Part shown: positions 24,043 through 32,697 of the stretch, one piece after another
How the letters are laid out: each line of letters opens with the position of its first letter
Numbering within the stretch: position 1 is the first letter of the stretch
DNA from: Sporanaerobium hydrogeniformans
Lineage (GTDB): Bacteria; Bacillota; Clostridia; Lachnospirales; Cellulosilyticaceae
DNA: 64,000 bases
NCBI RefSeq assembly: GCF_002735925.1
Contig: NZ_PEDL01000009.1
Coordinates: forward strand, 56,487-120,486
Direction: 5' to 3'
Made by a program: the position numbers and the translations under genes
The notes under the pieces: generated by a model
What the model was told of the DNA's origin: nothing
The model's database searches: none
What the model saw: only the letters and a program-made list of their open reading frames with translations

Positions 24043-24951
24043 CTAGTTTTTTTCCTCTAGTGCATGAACTAATTCTACAATAAATTCATGGGTTGGAGCA
24101 GGTACGCCATTTCTCTTTGATGCACGTACTACAAAGCCACTTATTGTATCTACTTCTGTTTTTCTTTTATCTCTAATATCTGCATATATAGATGTATAGC
24201 CTTCATGGGCATTTATAAGTACCTCTTTTACTTTTTCTAGTACTTCATACTCATCAAACCCCATTCCATCACCATTAGCAACTTGTACAGCTTCTCTTAC
24301 CAATTGTTTTACCAAAAATAATCCGTGCTCATTGTCAATAAGGTAACCTAACTTCACTTGAAGTACACCAGTTAATACACTTGCCGAAACATTTGTAAAC
24401 AGCTTATCCCATATTATCTTTTGGATGTTACTACTGATATCTGTAGCAAAGCCACAAGCTTCAAAAGTTTCTTTTATAGGCATCAATTGATTCGTTTCTT
24501 TTGTAAGCATACCTATATTGGTTTTTCCACTACCACCATGATTGATATAACCCTTTTCTATAATAGAGGCATTATGTTGGGTAGTCCCTATAATGATACG
24601 ATCTTCTGAAACAAATTCTTTTAATATCTCTTCATGACCAGAACCATTTTGCAGGGTCAAAACATAGGTGTCCTTTCCAATTAAGGATTTGTTACTTTCT
24701 AAAGCACTTCTCGAAAACAAGGCTTTTACAAATAAAATAATTAAATCAGCTGTTCCTATAGTTGAAGAATCTATTAATGCTTGGGGATAAAATAATTTAT
24801 CCCCATCCTTTTCTTTTATTTTTATGCCATTTTTATTAATTATATCTACTTTTTCAGGATCATTATCGATTAAATAAACCTCGTTACTTTGTGAAAGGTA
24901 CCCTCCATATAAGGATCCCATTGCTCCTGAACCAATTATAACAATTTTCAT
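24043..24951 (-). CDS. Ketopantoate reductase-family (PanE/ApbA) oxidoreductase
   Basis: 302 residues: N-terminal NAD(P) site MKIVIIGSGAMGSLYGGYLS and the C-terminal helical domain with KIIWDKLFTNVSAS, whose Lys is the catalytic residue in the family. Biosynthetic PanE reduces 2-dehydropantoate, but this gene sits in a transport and catabolic operon with a YiaK-type dehydrogenase, so it more likely reduces another 2-keto acid. I leave the substrate open. Upstream is the TRAP large permease gene. Confidence 0.85.
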   Translation of the reverse strand: MKIVIIGSGAMGSLYGGYLSQSNEVYLIDNDPEKVDIINKNGIKIKEKDGDKLFYPQALIDSSTIGTADLIILFVKALFSRSALESNKSLIGKDTYVLTLQNGSGHEEILKEFVSEDRIIIGTTQHNASIIEKGYINHGGSGKTNIGMLTKETNQLMPIKETFEACGFATDISSNIQKIIWDKLFTNVSASVLTGVLQVKLGYLIDNEHGLFLVKQLVREAVQVANGDGMGFDEYEVLEKVKEVLINAHEGYTSIYADIRDKRKTEVDTISGFVVRASKRNGVPAPTHEFIVELVHALEEKN

Positions 24952-24977
24952 ACTTTAACTTCCTTTTTTGTATTTGC

Positions 24978-26264
24978 CTAAAATAAGGCTGGAAATAAGA
25001 ACTTTGGAATTTGTAACCAAAGATTGGGTGCTAAAAGCATTAGAAATAGCACAACAATAGATGATAAGAAATAGGGTAAAGTCCCCTTGAACGATTCCTC
25101 TATAGTAATCCCACTAATAGAGGATGCTATTAATAGACACAATCCATAAGGAGGTGTTACTAATCCCAATGCTAGTGTTATTACAATAATTAACCCAAGT
25201 ATAATCGGACTAATACCAAGTGCCGTTGCTGATGGCAAAATAATAGGTACAAATAAAATCATTGCCGGTACAGCATCCATAAAGGTTCCAATAAACAGAA
25301 AGAATGCAACTATAACTAATAAGAAAACAAATGCCCCTCCTGGTATTGAAGTAAAGAATTGTTGTACATACACATTTAACTGGTAATAACTTAATAATTC
25401 ACCAAGAGCATTTGCAGTCGCAAGTGCAAATAATGAAAGAGAAGATAATTTTAATGTTTCCATTAAAATTCTTGGTAATGCTTTAATCTTAATCGTTTTA
25501 TAAAAGAATATTCCAATTACTAATGCATAGATACATGCGATTGCAGCTGATTCTGTAGGTGTAAATATCCCTAGAACAATCCCACCAATTAAAATAATAG
25601 GCGTAAGTAAAGCTGGTAGTGACTCAAAGGTTAATCTCATTACTTCTTTAAAAGGAACTCTTTCACTTGTTGGGAAATTTTTTCTTTTTGAATAATATTT
25701 AACAACTAGCATCATTGCAAGTCCAAGTAGAATACCTGGTATAAGTCCCGTCATAAACAGTGCTCCTGTAGCTACATTCGCAATTCCTGCATAGACTACC
25801 ATTGTAATACTTGGTGGGATAATAGATCCTAATGTTGAGGAGGCTGCAGTAACACCCACTGATGTTCCCTTGTCATAACCTTGTTCCTCCATTGCAGGTA
25901 TGAATACCTTTCCAACACCTGCTGTATCTGCCTGTGAAGAACCAGATATCCCTGCAAAAATCATGGACACTAGTATATTAGAATAGGCAAGTCCACCACG
26001 AAAATGACCAACTAAGGCATTACAACATTTTATAAGTTTGTCTGTAATTGATCCCTCATTCATAAGATTCGCAGCAAGTATAAATAATGGTACTGCTAAT
26101 AATGTAAAGCTATTCATACCATTAAACATTTTGGTAAATACAACTGCATTTGGTATTTCTGCTAAGCCTGCAATACCCACAAAGGAGACTATTCCTAACG
26201 CAAACGATATGGGTACACCGATTGCAACAAATACGATAAATAAAATAACTAAGAGTGCTGCCAT
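24978..26264 (-). CDS. dctM: TRAP transporter large permease (DctM/YiaN)
   Basis: 428 residues, about 12 hydrophobic segments; family blocks such as SFALGIVSFVGIAGL, MSIFAGISGSSQADTAGVGK-like (here IFAGISGSSQADTAGVG) and LVTPPYGLCLLIAS. It forms the Na+-driven channel part of a tripartite ATP-independent transporter. Shares one base with the stop of dctQ, a coupled start. Confidence 0.95.
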   Translation of the reverse strand: MAALLVILFIVFVAIGVPISFALGIVSFVGIAGLAEIPNAVVFTKMFNGMNSFTLLAVPLFILAANLMNEGSITDKLIKCCNALVGHFRGGLAYSNILVSMIFAGISGSSQADTAGVGKVFIPAMEEQGYDKGTSVGVTAASSTLGSIIPPSITMVVYAGIANVATGALFMTGLIPGILLGLAMMLVVKYYSKRKNFPTSERVPFKEVMRLTFESLPALLTPIILIGGIVLGIFTPTESAAIACIYALVIGIFFYKTIKIKALPRILMETLKLSSLSLFALATANALGELLSYYQLNVYVQQFFTSIPGGAFVFLLVIVAFFLFIGTFMDAVPAMILFVPIILPSATALGISPIILGLIIVITLALGLVTPPYGLCLLIASSISGITIEESFKGTLPYFLSSIVVLFLMLLAPNLWLQIPKFLFPALF

Positions 26265-26749
26265 TATTTAAAGTCTCCTTTCACAATATGTTTTATGTCA
26301 TCTATGATAAGATATATAAGATAAATCGTGCTTGTTATACCACAAAGAGGTAAACATAACCAGGTTGGCCCCCTCTTTAAAGCGGGAATATTAACCCACT
26401 TATAGTTCCAAAACTGTTTTGTTGTTTCATAACCATATTTAATCATTAGTAAGGCAAATACTAACATTATACTGGATATAGCAATAGATAATAATCTTTT
26501 TATCTTTTCATTTTTAAGTGCATCACTTACTGAAGTGAATGCAAAGTGTCTCTTCTCATAAACCATAGCCCCTGCTCCCATAAACACCGCCCATATAAAG
26601 GAATACATAGCTATCTCTTCTGTCCAAGGAGCAGTAATGCCTGCTCGTCTTGAAAACACCTGAAATACCACAGTTATAAGGAAGATAGTTAGAAAAACTG
26701 TTCCAACTAGCAATTGCAATCTTTGCAATTGATCTATAACTTTTTTCAT
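26264..26749 (-). CDS. dctQ: TRAP transporter small permease (DctQ/YiaM)
   Basis: 161 residues with four predicted membrane segments and the DctQ pattern FSRRAGITAPWTEEIAMYSFIW-type motif (RRAGITAPWTEE, then FIWAVFMGAGAMVYEKRHF). Works with DctM as the membrane pair. Lies between the binding-protein gene (29 nt upstream) and dctM. Confidence 0.93.
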   Translation of the reverse strand: MKKVIDQLQRLQLLVGTVFLTIFLITVVFQVFSRRAGITAPWTEEIAMYSFIWAVFMGAGAMVYEKRHFAFTSVSDALKNEKIKRLLSIAISSIMLVFALLMIKYGYETTKQFWNYKWVNIPALKRGPTWLCLPLCGITSTIYLIYLIIDDIKHIVKGDFK

Positions 26750-26778
26750 AGTAATTCTCCTTTACTGTTGTTTATAAA

Positions 26779-27852
26779 TTATTTTGTTGTACGGATTAAT
26801 TCTAAATAATTTTCCATTTTATTATCAGTAACAAATTTCTCTTGAATTGGAATTGCTATTGCTTTAAATGCTTCTATATCCATATCTGCATTTTCTGTAA
26901 CACTTGCACCATCTGCTATAACTTTTTCTTTAGATGTTTCTGCCATCTTATAAACAATGCTTCTTTCCTCTTCTGTAGCAGCTACACAAGCTGTGTCAAT
27001 CCATCCCTTTTGCTCTTCTGTTAAGCTATCGTAAAAATTACCATCCATTAATAAGAGCCTGGTTGTATAGTCATGATGTGTCTCGCTTACATATTTGCCA
27101 TTATCTGTTTTATGATGCTCTTTTAGCATAAAACTTGTATAGTCATTTTCTGCCGAATCTACAACATTTTGTTGTAATGCTTGATATAATTCCCCCCAAG
27201 CTACAGATGTTGGTACGGCACCAACCTTTGACCAAAATTCTTGTTGTACGCTTGAAGACTGTGTACGAATTGTTAACCCTTTTGCATCTGCTGGTGTCTT
27301 AATTGCTTTTTTACCATAAACATCACGCACACCCGAAGACCAATATCCCATAACCCTAAACTGATTCCCTGTTTTTTCGGCTATAACATTTTTCATTGCA
27401 TTACCAAACTCACCATCTACTGCCTTTTCCCAATGGTCGAAGCTATCAAATAAATATAATAATGAAAACATATCTACTTCTGGAACGCCTATTGCTGTCA
27501 TAAATCCTGGAGAAGCTACTACCATAGATGCAGCACCCATTGTTAATTTCTCTATTAATTCTGATTCATTTTCACCTAATGTACCATTATGAAGTGTTAC
27601 AGAGATTTTTCCACCTGAAACTTCTTCAGCTACTTCTTTAAACTTTTTGATCCCAAATGCATATGGATTTTCTAGTGAAGTTTGATTATGGGCTACTATT
27701 AAATTTATTTCTGGTTTGACTGCTGCAGCGCCTTCTGCTACTTCAGTTTCTGCTTTTGGAGTACTTGCTGCTGGACTTTTTCCTCCTCCGCAACCAGTTA
27801 AAGTTGCCAATGTTAACATTCCTGCCATTAATAATGCGATTTTCTTTTTCAT
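26779..27852 (-). CDS. dctP: TRAP transporter substrate-binding lipoprotein (DctP/YiaO)
   Basis: 357 residues. Signal peptide with lipobox LTGC (Cys21), so the protein is anchored to the outside of the membrane. The mature part is a DctP solute receptor: QQEFWSKVGAVPTSVAWGELYQALQQNVVDSAEN contains the conserved region with the Arg (TIRTQSS) that binds a carboxylate. Together with the YiaK and YiaL homologues this suggests a sugar-acid substrate such as 2,3-diketo-L-gulonate. RBS GGAGG. Confidence 0.94.
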   Translation of the reverse strand: MKKKIALLMAGMLTLATLTGCGGGKSPAASTPKAETEVAEGAAAVKPEINLIVAHNQTSLENPYAFGIKKFKEVAEEVSGGKISVTLHNGTLGENESELIEKLTMGAASMVVASPGFMTAIGVPEVDMFSLLYLFDSFDHWEKAVDGEFGNAMKNVIAEKTGNQFRVMGYWSSGVRDVYGKKAIKTPADAKGLTIRTQSSSVQQEFWSKVGAVPTSVAWGELYQALQQNVVDSAENDYTSFMLKEHHKTDNGKYVSETHHDYTTRLLLMDGNFYDSLTEEQKGWIDTACVAATEEERSIVYKMAETSKEKVIADGASVTENADMDIEAFKAIAIPIQEKFVTDNKMENYLELIRTTK

Positions 27853-27885
27853 AGATAAAAGCCTCCTTATTTTAATTACTATATT

Positions 27886-28350
27886 TTATAATAATTCTAA
27901 ACTTACCTTTACTACTACCTTACGAACTAATGCATAATTTTCTATTAAAATTGATGGCCTATGTACATCTTGTGGGAAAAATATACTATAACATCCTGGT
28001 GTTGCAGTAATATATCCCTCGTCTTTTATGTTCTTATAAAATATTAAGTCTCTTTCTTCAATTCTTTCATCAACTTCAAACTCTCCTGTATCAATACAAA
28101 ATCCGATACCTTCTTTTCCTGAAGCTAAGTATTGAACATCAATATATTTTTCATGTACTTCGGGTCTAATTTCATCTAATGGCTTTGGTGTTGCATCAAA
28201 AACCTGTGCATACATCTTTTTGCCATCTATTTCATAAATACCCGTTTCCATCTTATTAAAATCATTATCCTTAAGATATTGAATTGCTTTCTGAATTGCT
28301 TTAGGATACTTTGAGCAATCCTCTTTTGAGTGAATAGATGAAAATATCAT
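27886..28350 (-). CDS. yiaL: YhcH/YjgK/YiaL-family protein
   Basis: 154 residues of the DUF386 cupin-like fold. Likely metal ligands are in PEVHEKYIDVQY (residues about 80-91) and FFPQDVHRP (about 128-136). Members are found with sugar-acid and sialic-acid genes; the E. coli yiaL gene lies in the diketogulonate operon in the same place, after yiaK. Exact reaction not established here. Lies 16 nt after yiaK. Confidence 0.88.
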   Translation of the reverse strand: MIFSSIHSKEDCSKYPKAIQKAIQYLKDNDFNKMETGIYEIDGKKMYAQVFDATPKPLDEIRPEVHEKYIDVQYLASGKEGIGFCIDTGEFEVDERIEERDLIFYKNIKDEGYITATPGCYSIFFPQDVHRPSILIENYALVRKVVVKVSLELL

Positions 28351-28366
28351 GTGTTTTCTCCTCTGC

Positions 28367-29371
28367 CTACATTTTTTGAATTGAATTCCAAATTTCTTCT
28401 ATAACTGGAATCCCATTTTCTAAATTATCTTTTCTTGTTCTTAATGAAGATTCTCCAGGATAAGAAATAACACCATTTTCTTTTATTGGCTCTGACCCTT
28501 TTATATCCTCTACAATTTTATCAACTATAGCATCTATTTCTGTTGTGCTGCTTAACTTTGTTGGATCAATAGCCATCAGAACTTGGGATAAGCCTACTTC
28601 TTCTCCTACATTCTTTCCAATATCTCCTACCGCATTGCCTCCTGATAAAATAGCTGCAACCATATCTAGTACAATGGATAAACCACTTCCTTTCCAAAAA
28701 CCAATTGGAAGTACTCTCCATGTCTTTTCAATTTCAGCAGCATCTGTGGTAAGATTATCTTCTGAATCATATCCTCCAGGTACTGGAAGCGGTTTTCCCT
28801 TTAACCTATGTTCTTCAATCTTGCCATAAGAAAATTGAGAAAGTGCACAGTCAATGACTACATGCTCTCCATTACTCCTTGGAACTGCCATAATAAAAGG
28901 GTTGTTTCCTAATCTTCTATCCTTTGCACCATATGCTGGCATATTGGGCATAGTGTTTGTCCAACATATTCCAATACATCCATTATCTGCTGCTTGTCTG
29001 CCAAAAGCACCTCCTCGCATCCAATGATTGGTATTTCTAAGTGCTACAATTCCCACACCGTACTCCTTGGCTAATTCACATGCCCTGTCCATAGCTTTTA
29101 AAGCATTTGTATTTCCTAGGGCAAGATTACCATTCCATCTCTCCATCGTTCCACATTTCATTTCACATACTGGCTGGGCCTTTGGGTCAATAGCACCCTT
29201 ATCAATATAAGAGATCACTCTTGCAAACCTATTTATCCCGTGAGAGTACACCCCATCCAAACTTGTTTGAGCAAAGTTTGTAGCTGCATCAAAAGCTGTT
29301 TTTTCATCCACACCTTTTTTTATTAAAACTCTTTGAAATTCCTTTAACATCATTTCATATGGAACCCTCAC
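28367..29371 (-). CDS. yiaK: YiaK-type 2,3-diketo-L-gulonate reductase (malate/lactate dehydrogenase family)
   Basis: 334 residues of the LDH2/MDH2 family, which uses a non-Rossmann NAD(P)H fold. Seen: DGVYSHGINRFARVISYI, NTNHWMRGGAFGRQAAD with the catalytic His, GNNPFIMAVPRS, FSYGKIE and FWKGSGLSIVLDM. Motifs and length match YiaK, which reduces 2,3-diketo-L-gulonate. First gene of the operon. Starts with GTG 29371, 9 nt after AAGGAG; two operators lie just upstream. Confidence 0.9.
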   Translation of the reverse strand: MRVPYEMMLKEFQRVLIKKGVDEKTAFDAATNFAQTSLDGVYSHGINRFARVISYIDKGAIDPKAQPVCEMKCGTMERWNGNLALGNTNALKAMDRACELAKEYGVGIVALRNTNHWMRGGAFGRQAADNGCIGICWTNTMPNMPAYGAKDRRLGNNPFIMAVPRSNGEHVVIDCALSQFSYGKIEEHRLKGKPLPVPGGYDSEDNLTTDAAEIEKTWRVLPIGFWKGSGLSIVLDMVAAILSGGNAVGDIGKNVGEEVGLSQVLMAIDPTKLSSTTEIDAIVDKIVEDIKGSEPIKENGVISYPGESSLRTRKDNLENGIPVIEEIWNSIQKM

Positions 29372-29390
29372 TCAAATATCCTCCTTGTTT

Positions 29391-29404
29391 TGCAATCGAT
29401 TGTA
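29391..29404. promoter_or_regulatory. LacI-type operator O1
   Basis: TGCAATCGATTGTA, palindromic about a central CG, just downstream of the -10 of the yiaK promoter and 5 nt upstream of the RBS. Confidence 0.85.
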
Positions 29405-29409
29405 ATACT

Positions 29410-29438
29410 ATATTATCACAATCGATTGCAAAATGCAA
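29410..29438 (-). promoter_or_regulatory. Promoter of the yiaK operon
   Basis: TTGCAT (29433-29438), 17-nt spacer, TAATAT (29410-29415) on the - strand. Operator O2 fills the spacer and O1 covers the start region. Confidence 0.7.
29417..29430. promoter_or_regulatory. LacI-type operator O2
   Basis: CACAATCGATTGCA, same core CAATCGATTG as O1, centres 26 bp apart; lies between -35 and -10, so a bound repressor would block RNA polymerase. Confidence 0.85.
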
Positions 29439-29463
29439 TCTTTGTAAATTATTATTAAACAAC

Positions 29464-29516
29464 AAAAATAAGCTTTAAAATTTGTGCATATAAAACAAAT
29501 TTTAAAGCTTATTTTT
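29464..29516. terminator. Terminator after the lacI-type gene
   Basis: Perfect 22-bp inverted repeat (AAAAATAAGCTTTAAAATTT... and its complement) with a 9-nt loop. A/T tracts at both ends let it act in both directions. It isolates the yiaK promoter from the upstream regulator gene. Confidence 0.85.
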
Positions 29517-29610
29517 AGTTTTTCTATTATATTTTTTTTATATATTATGCTTTTATCTTGCTTTTAAAATTAACTTATACTATCTTATTTCTATTTTATA
29601 ATCTTTTCTT

Positions 29611-29624
29611 TGCAATCGCTTGCT
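29611..29624. promoter_or_regulatory. Degenerate LacI-type operator downstream of the regulator gene
   Basis: TGCAATCGCTTGCT differs from the palindrome at one central position. It lies 11 nt beyond the stop of the regulator gene, far (about 200 bp) from the yiaK promoter; possibly an auxiliary looping site. Confidence 0.5.
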
Positions 29625-29634
29625 ATACAATATA

Positions 29635-30621
29635 TTATGTGCTTTCTCTTTCAATAATGGTAGGAAATAACATAATCTTATGAGGTCTATCTATTCCATT
29701 AAGGCTTTCTATTAACGTTTCTGCTGCCATTAATCCTGTTTCTGGCATCTTATTATCTAATGTTGTAATACTTGGATAGCAGCTTTCTCCATATATTGAA
29801 TTATTGATACCTGATACGGCTATCTGCTCTGGAATCTTAATATTTGACTCATTTAAAAAACGTATTGCACCTACTGCCATTAAATCCTCAGCACAAATTA
29901 TACCGTCTATATAAGGATATCTTTCCAGTAATTTTTTGCAACCTGTATAACCTGCTTCTTTTTCCATCCCTACTTCAATTATAACTTTTTGTTCTAGAAG
30001 ATTGTATTTTTTTAAACCTTCTTCATAACCCTGTAGCTTTCTATAACTACTTAACGTCCCTAAGCTTGCAATAAAGGCAATATTCCTTTTCCCTTTAGCA
30101 TATAAAAGTTCTACTAACTGCCTTACTCCACTTATTTCATCCACCAATATCCCATATACGTTTGGTAAATCTAAATGTCCGTTGGCTAATACAACTGGAA
30201 TATTGAGCATGCTTTCCTTTAATTTTTTTTCAACTACAGCATTTTGAAAAGTAGAGCCAACTAAAATAATCCCCTCTACCTTTCTCTGTTCTAAAACTTG
30301 TATACTTTCTACCATCATTTCAGGCTCATATCCTGCATTCAATATAATACTGCAATAACCATACTCCCTTAACTTTCTTTCTACAACATATGCTAAGGCT
30401 GAATGGTGGTCATTTCTAATATCTGCCAATAATATTCCAATAAGTTTTGTTGCCTTTTTTACTAATCCTCTTGCATTTTCATCTGGAGTATAATTATATT
30501 CTTCTAATAATTTTTTGATTTTTTCTCTAGTTTCTGCTTTGACTCCAGGCTTATTATTAATAATCCTAGATACAGTACTAGCTGATACTCCAGCTTTTTC
30601 TGCTATATCATAAATAGTCAT
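29635..30621 (-). CDS. LacI-family transcriptional regulator
   Basis: 328 residues: an N-terminal HTH and hinge (TIYDIAEKAGVSASTVSRII, residues 2-21, then NNKPGVKAETREKI) and a periplasmic-binding-protein-like effector domain. The family binds palindromes with a central CG; CAATCGATTG sites occur before yiaK (two), before the AEC transporter gene (one) and after this gene (one imperfect), so it very likely controls this locus. It follows the transporter gene by 105 nt and may be co-transcribed, giving autoregulation through that operator. Ligand unknown, probably the imported acid or a product. Confidence 0.93.
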   Translation of the reverse strand: MTIYDIAEKAGVSASTVSRIINNKPGVKAETREKIKKLLEEYNYTPDENARGLVKKATKLIGILLADIRNDHHSALAYVVERKLREYGYCSIILNAGYEPEMMVESIQVLEQRKVEGIILVGSTFQNAVVEKKLKESMLNIPVVLANGHLDLPNVYGILVDEISGVRQLVELLYAKGKRNIAFIASLGTLSSYRKLQGYEEGLKKYNLLEQKVIIEVGMEKEAGYTGCKKLLERYPYIDGIICAEDLMAVGAIRFLNESNIKIPEQIAVSGINNSIYGESCYPSITTLDNKMPETGLMAAETLIESLNGIDRPHKIMLFPTIIEREST

Positions 30622-30670
30622 ACGCTCCTCCTTTCCTATATAAGTAATATCCTATCTCATCTATAAATAC

Positions 30671-30687
30671 TACTTATGGTATAAGTA
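30671..30687. promoter_or_regulatory. 17-bp palindrome upstream of the lacI-type gene
   Basis: TACTTAT-GGT-ATAAGTA, a perfect 7-bp inverted repeat 50 bp before the regulator start. Unlike the CAATCGATTG sites; possibly an operator for another protein or a chance AT-rich palindrome. Confidence 0.3.
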
Positions 30688-30726
30688 AATTAATTAAATT
30701 CTATTACATTATAATACCATTTTTTT

Positions 30727-31638
30727 CTATATTAATACTAGTATACTTGTAATAAATACTAAGCCCATAATAATAGATAATGAATTAATCGTGCTTGAAA
30801 GGCCTATATCTCCTCCTATTTTTTCTGTAAATGCTGTACTAACAGCTGAAATAGGGCTAAAAACTACCAATACTATTGCCTTACGTATCTCCATGTCAAA
30901 TGGCAAAACATTATATACTATTACTGCTAATATTGCTGCTACTATATATCTAGATAGTATAATCTTAGTACTTTGTATCACTTGGCTCTTTTTAAAATTA
31001 AGTTGAAATCCTATTCCTATCATAAACATTGACAAAAATGCATTAGCAGCTCCAATTAATCCTACTAAATCTAATACGGGTGTGGGAAGATCCTTCTTTA
31101 AAAAAGCAAGTATAAGCATCACTATATAACATACTAAAGGTGGAGAACTCATAAGTTTTTTTAATATAGCGCTTATGGTCATTTTTTCTCCATTACTTTT
31201 ATCTAATGAAGACGCTACAGCATAAGTTCCCCCGGTAGCCATAATAGCATTTCCTGCATCAAACAGGCATATTGCTACTATTCCTACTGGACCTAAAAAG
31301 GCTTGAGCAAAGGGAATTGTAAAGCTTCCTATGTTATATCCACCTAAATTTATCATATTAAATGATCTCTCTTCATTACTTTTTCCTATTGCTAATATAT
31401 AGCCTACTACTATTAATATAACATTACATAAAAATCCAATAACAATCATAATCATTAAACTCTTTTCCATTACTAGATTTGAAAAATTTACTATAATCGC
31501 ACAAGGTAGGGTTAGATTCAATACTATTTTTGAAATAGTACTAAAATCTTCTTTCTTAAAAATACCTACTCTCTTAAGTCCATATCCTATTATAATTATT
31601 ATAATAAATAGCATTGCCCTTATTAATATATCAACCAT
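30727..31638 (-). CDS. AEC-family (auxin efflux carrier-like) transporter
   Basis: 303 residues from ATG 31638, with about ten hydrophobic segments in the PF03547 pattern (LIRAMLFIIIIIIGYGLKR at the start, the NLTLPCAIIVNFSNL half-helix, GGYNIGSFTIPFAQAFLG). Family members move organic acids such as malate. The frame opens at 31728, but promoter and operator lie between 31661 and 31710, and RBS GGTGGAG precedes ATG 31638. Controlled by the same operator type as yiaK, so it probably exports or imports a related acid. Confidence 0.9.
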   Translation of the reverse strand: MVDILIRAMLFIIIIIIGYGLKRVGIFKKEDFSTISKIVLNLTLPCAIIVNFSNLVMEKSLMIMIVIGFLCNVILIVVGYILAIGKSNEERSFNMINLGGYNIGSFTIPFAQAFLGPVGIVAICLFDAGNAIMATGGTYAVASSLDKSNGEKMTISAILKKLMSSPPLVCYIVMLILAFLKKDLPTPVLDLVGLIGAANAFLSMFMIGIGFQLNFKKSQVIQSTKIILSRYIVAAILAVIVYNVLPFDMEIRKAIVLVVFSPISAVSTAFTEKIGGDIGLSSTINSLSIIMGLVFITSILVLI

Positions 31639-31660
31639 ATCTCCACCAATCCTCTTTTTT

Positions 31661-31674
31661 TGCAATCGATTGCT
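31661..31674. promoter_or_regulatory. LacI-type operator O3
   Basis: TGCAATCGATTGCT, with the full CAATCGATTG core, just downstream of the -10 of the AEC transporter promoter. Confidence 0.85.
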
Positions 31675-31680
31675 TTTTCT

Positions 31681-31710
31681 AGTATAGCACTTCTTAATTT
31701 TACTTGTCAA
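31681..31710 (-). promoter_or_regulatory. Promoter of the AEC transporter gene
   Basis: TTGACA (31705-31710), 18-nt spacer, TATACT (31681-31686) on the - strand. This promoter lies inside the longest open frame of the transporter and so argues for the later start. Confidence 0.85.
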
Positions 31711-31795
31711 TCTAGGTGGTAAAGGCACATCTCCTATCCTGTTGCTGATTTCAAATTTATCACCTTGAACTCTGTTTGAATAATGGGTTAAAACT

Positions 31796-31854
31796 AAAAA
31801 GGTACTAAACTCTACTTACCATTTGCTTGGCTTAAGTAGCTTAGTACCTTTTTT
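31796..31854. terminator. Terminator downstream of the TetR gene
   Basis: GGTACTAA/TTAGTACC outer and CTACTTA/TAAGTAG inner stems, with A5 before and T6 after; usable in both directions. It separates the TetR gene from the AEC promoter. Confidence 0.85.
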
Positions 31855-31856
31855 AT

Positions 31857-32435
31857 TTATACAGCTATTGCCTCTTGCTGACTTTGAAATATACCAAGGC
31901 TATCTATAAAGGTTAAATAATGCTTTGTTGCCTGCTCCTTTGTTGTATGGGGTAAACACCCTATTAAAATATTCCATACAATAAGATGACTTATTTCTTT
32001 TTTATCTATATTCCTTTTTATTTGTCCTTTTCCCCCTGCTTCATTAAGTAGCATATAAACATATTTATACAATTCATTAAAGTACTCTCCAAATTTAGAA
32101 AACCGATCTTTTAAATAAACATAAAATATTGCACCTTCATAATACTGGCTAGATAAATAAATATTATTTTGTAAAAGTGAAAGCGCTCTACTCACCTCTT
32201 CATATCTTCCTCTTAGGATATCCGTATAAGCTAATTCCTTCTTTAACTGCCTTATAAGTAAATCATTTACTAAATCATCCTTTGTAGGATAGTATTTATA
32301 AAGTGTCCCTATAGACATATCGCACATCTTAGCTATCTTTTTCATATCTAAAGAAAAATAGCTTTCCTCTACGCTAAATTGTCCTTCTACTGTTTTTAGT
32401 ATCTCTCTTTTATCAATCTCTTTTTTTCTAGGCAT
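31857..32435 (-). CDS. TetR/AcrR-family regulator
   Basis: 192 residues. N-terminal HTH of the family at residues 25-52 (SLDMKKIAKMCDMSIGTLYK, then YYPTKDDLV), followed by a helical ligand-binding part with no recognisable subclass. Its targets cannot be named from context: it is followed by a terminator and flanked by an AGCS symporter and the AEC transporter. A possible self-operator near 32455-32475 (arms AAGTA/TACTT) is too weak to list. Confidence 0.88.
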   Translation of the reverse strand: MPRKKEIDKREILKTVEGQFSVEESYFSLDMKKIAKMCDMSIGTLYKYYPTKDDLVNDLLIRQLKKELAYTDILRGRYEEVSRALSLLQNNIYLSSQYYEGAIFYVYLKDRFSKFGEYFNELYKYVYMLLNEAGGKGQIKRNIDKKEISHLIVWNILIGCLPHTTKEQATKHYLTFIDSLGIFQSQQEAIAV

Positions 32436-32592
32436 GTTATCCTCCCCTTTTGTCTAAGTATTTGTAGACCTACTTATCCTATCTGAACTTTATTCAAACA
32501 AAGATAATCTGGAAAACTCTATTCAGATTAAATATTCTTTAAATTATTTATTATAAATATAATAACATGTTTTACATTTTTTGGGAACTAAA

Positions 32593-32630
32593 AGCAGTAA
32601 TAACTTCTTTATTTTGAAGTCATTACTGCT
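32593..32630. terminator. Hairpin between the symporter and TetR genes
   Basis: AGCAGTAAT/ATTACTGCT with ACTTC/GAAGT inside. On the - strand TTTT follows. Probably the main terminator for the symporter transcript. Confidence 0.65.
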
Positions 32631-32650
32631 TTATCTTATTTTTTATACCT

Positions 32651-32692
32651 AAAGGGGGAAAGCTCTTTTGTAGGAACTTTCCCTCCTTTTAT
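32651..32692 (-). terminator. Hairpin just after the symporter stop
   Basis: On the - strand AAGGAGGGAAAG pairs with CTTTCCCCCTTT (one or two wobbles) 6 nt past the stop; only a short T run follows, so it may protect the 3' end or help the next hairpin. Confidence 0.5.
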
Positions 32693-32697
32693 ATGTT

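Noticed and set aside
31639..31728. N-terminal extension of the AEC transporter
   Set aside because: Contains a consensus promoter and the operator; RBS precedes ATG 31638.
32440..32480. TetR operator
   Set aside because: Short arms (AAGTA/TACTT and GTAG/CTAC) overlap and are not better than expected in AT-rich DNA.
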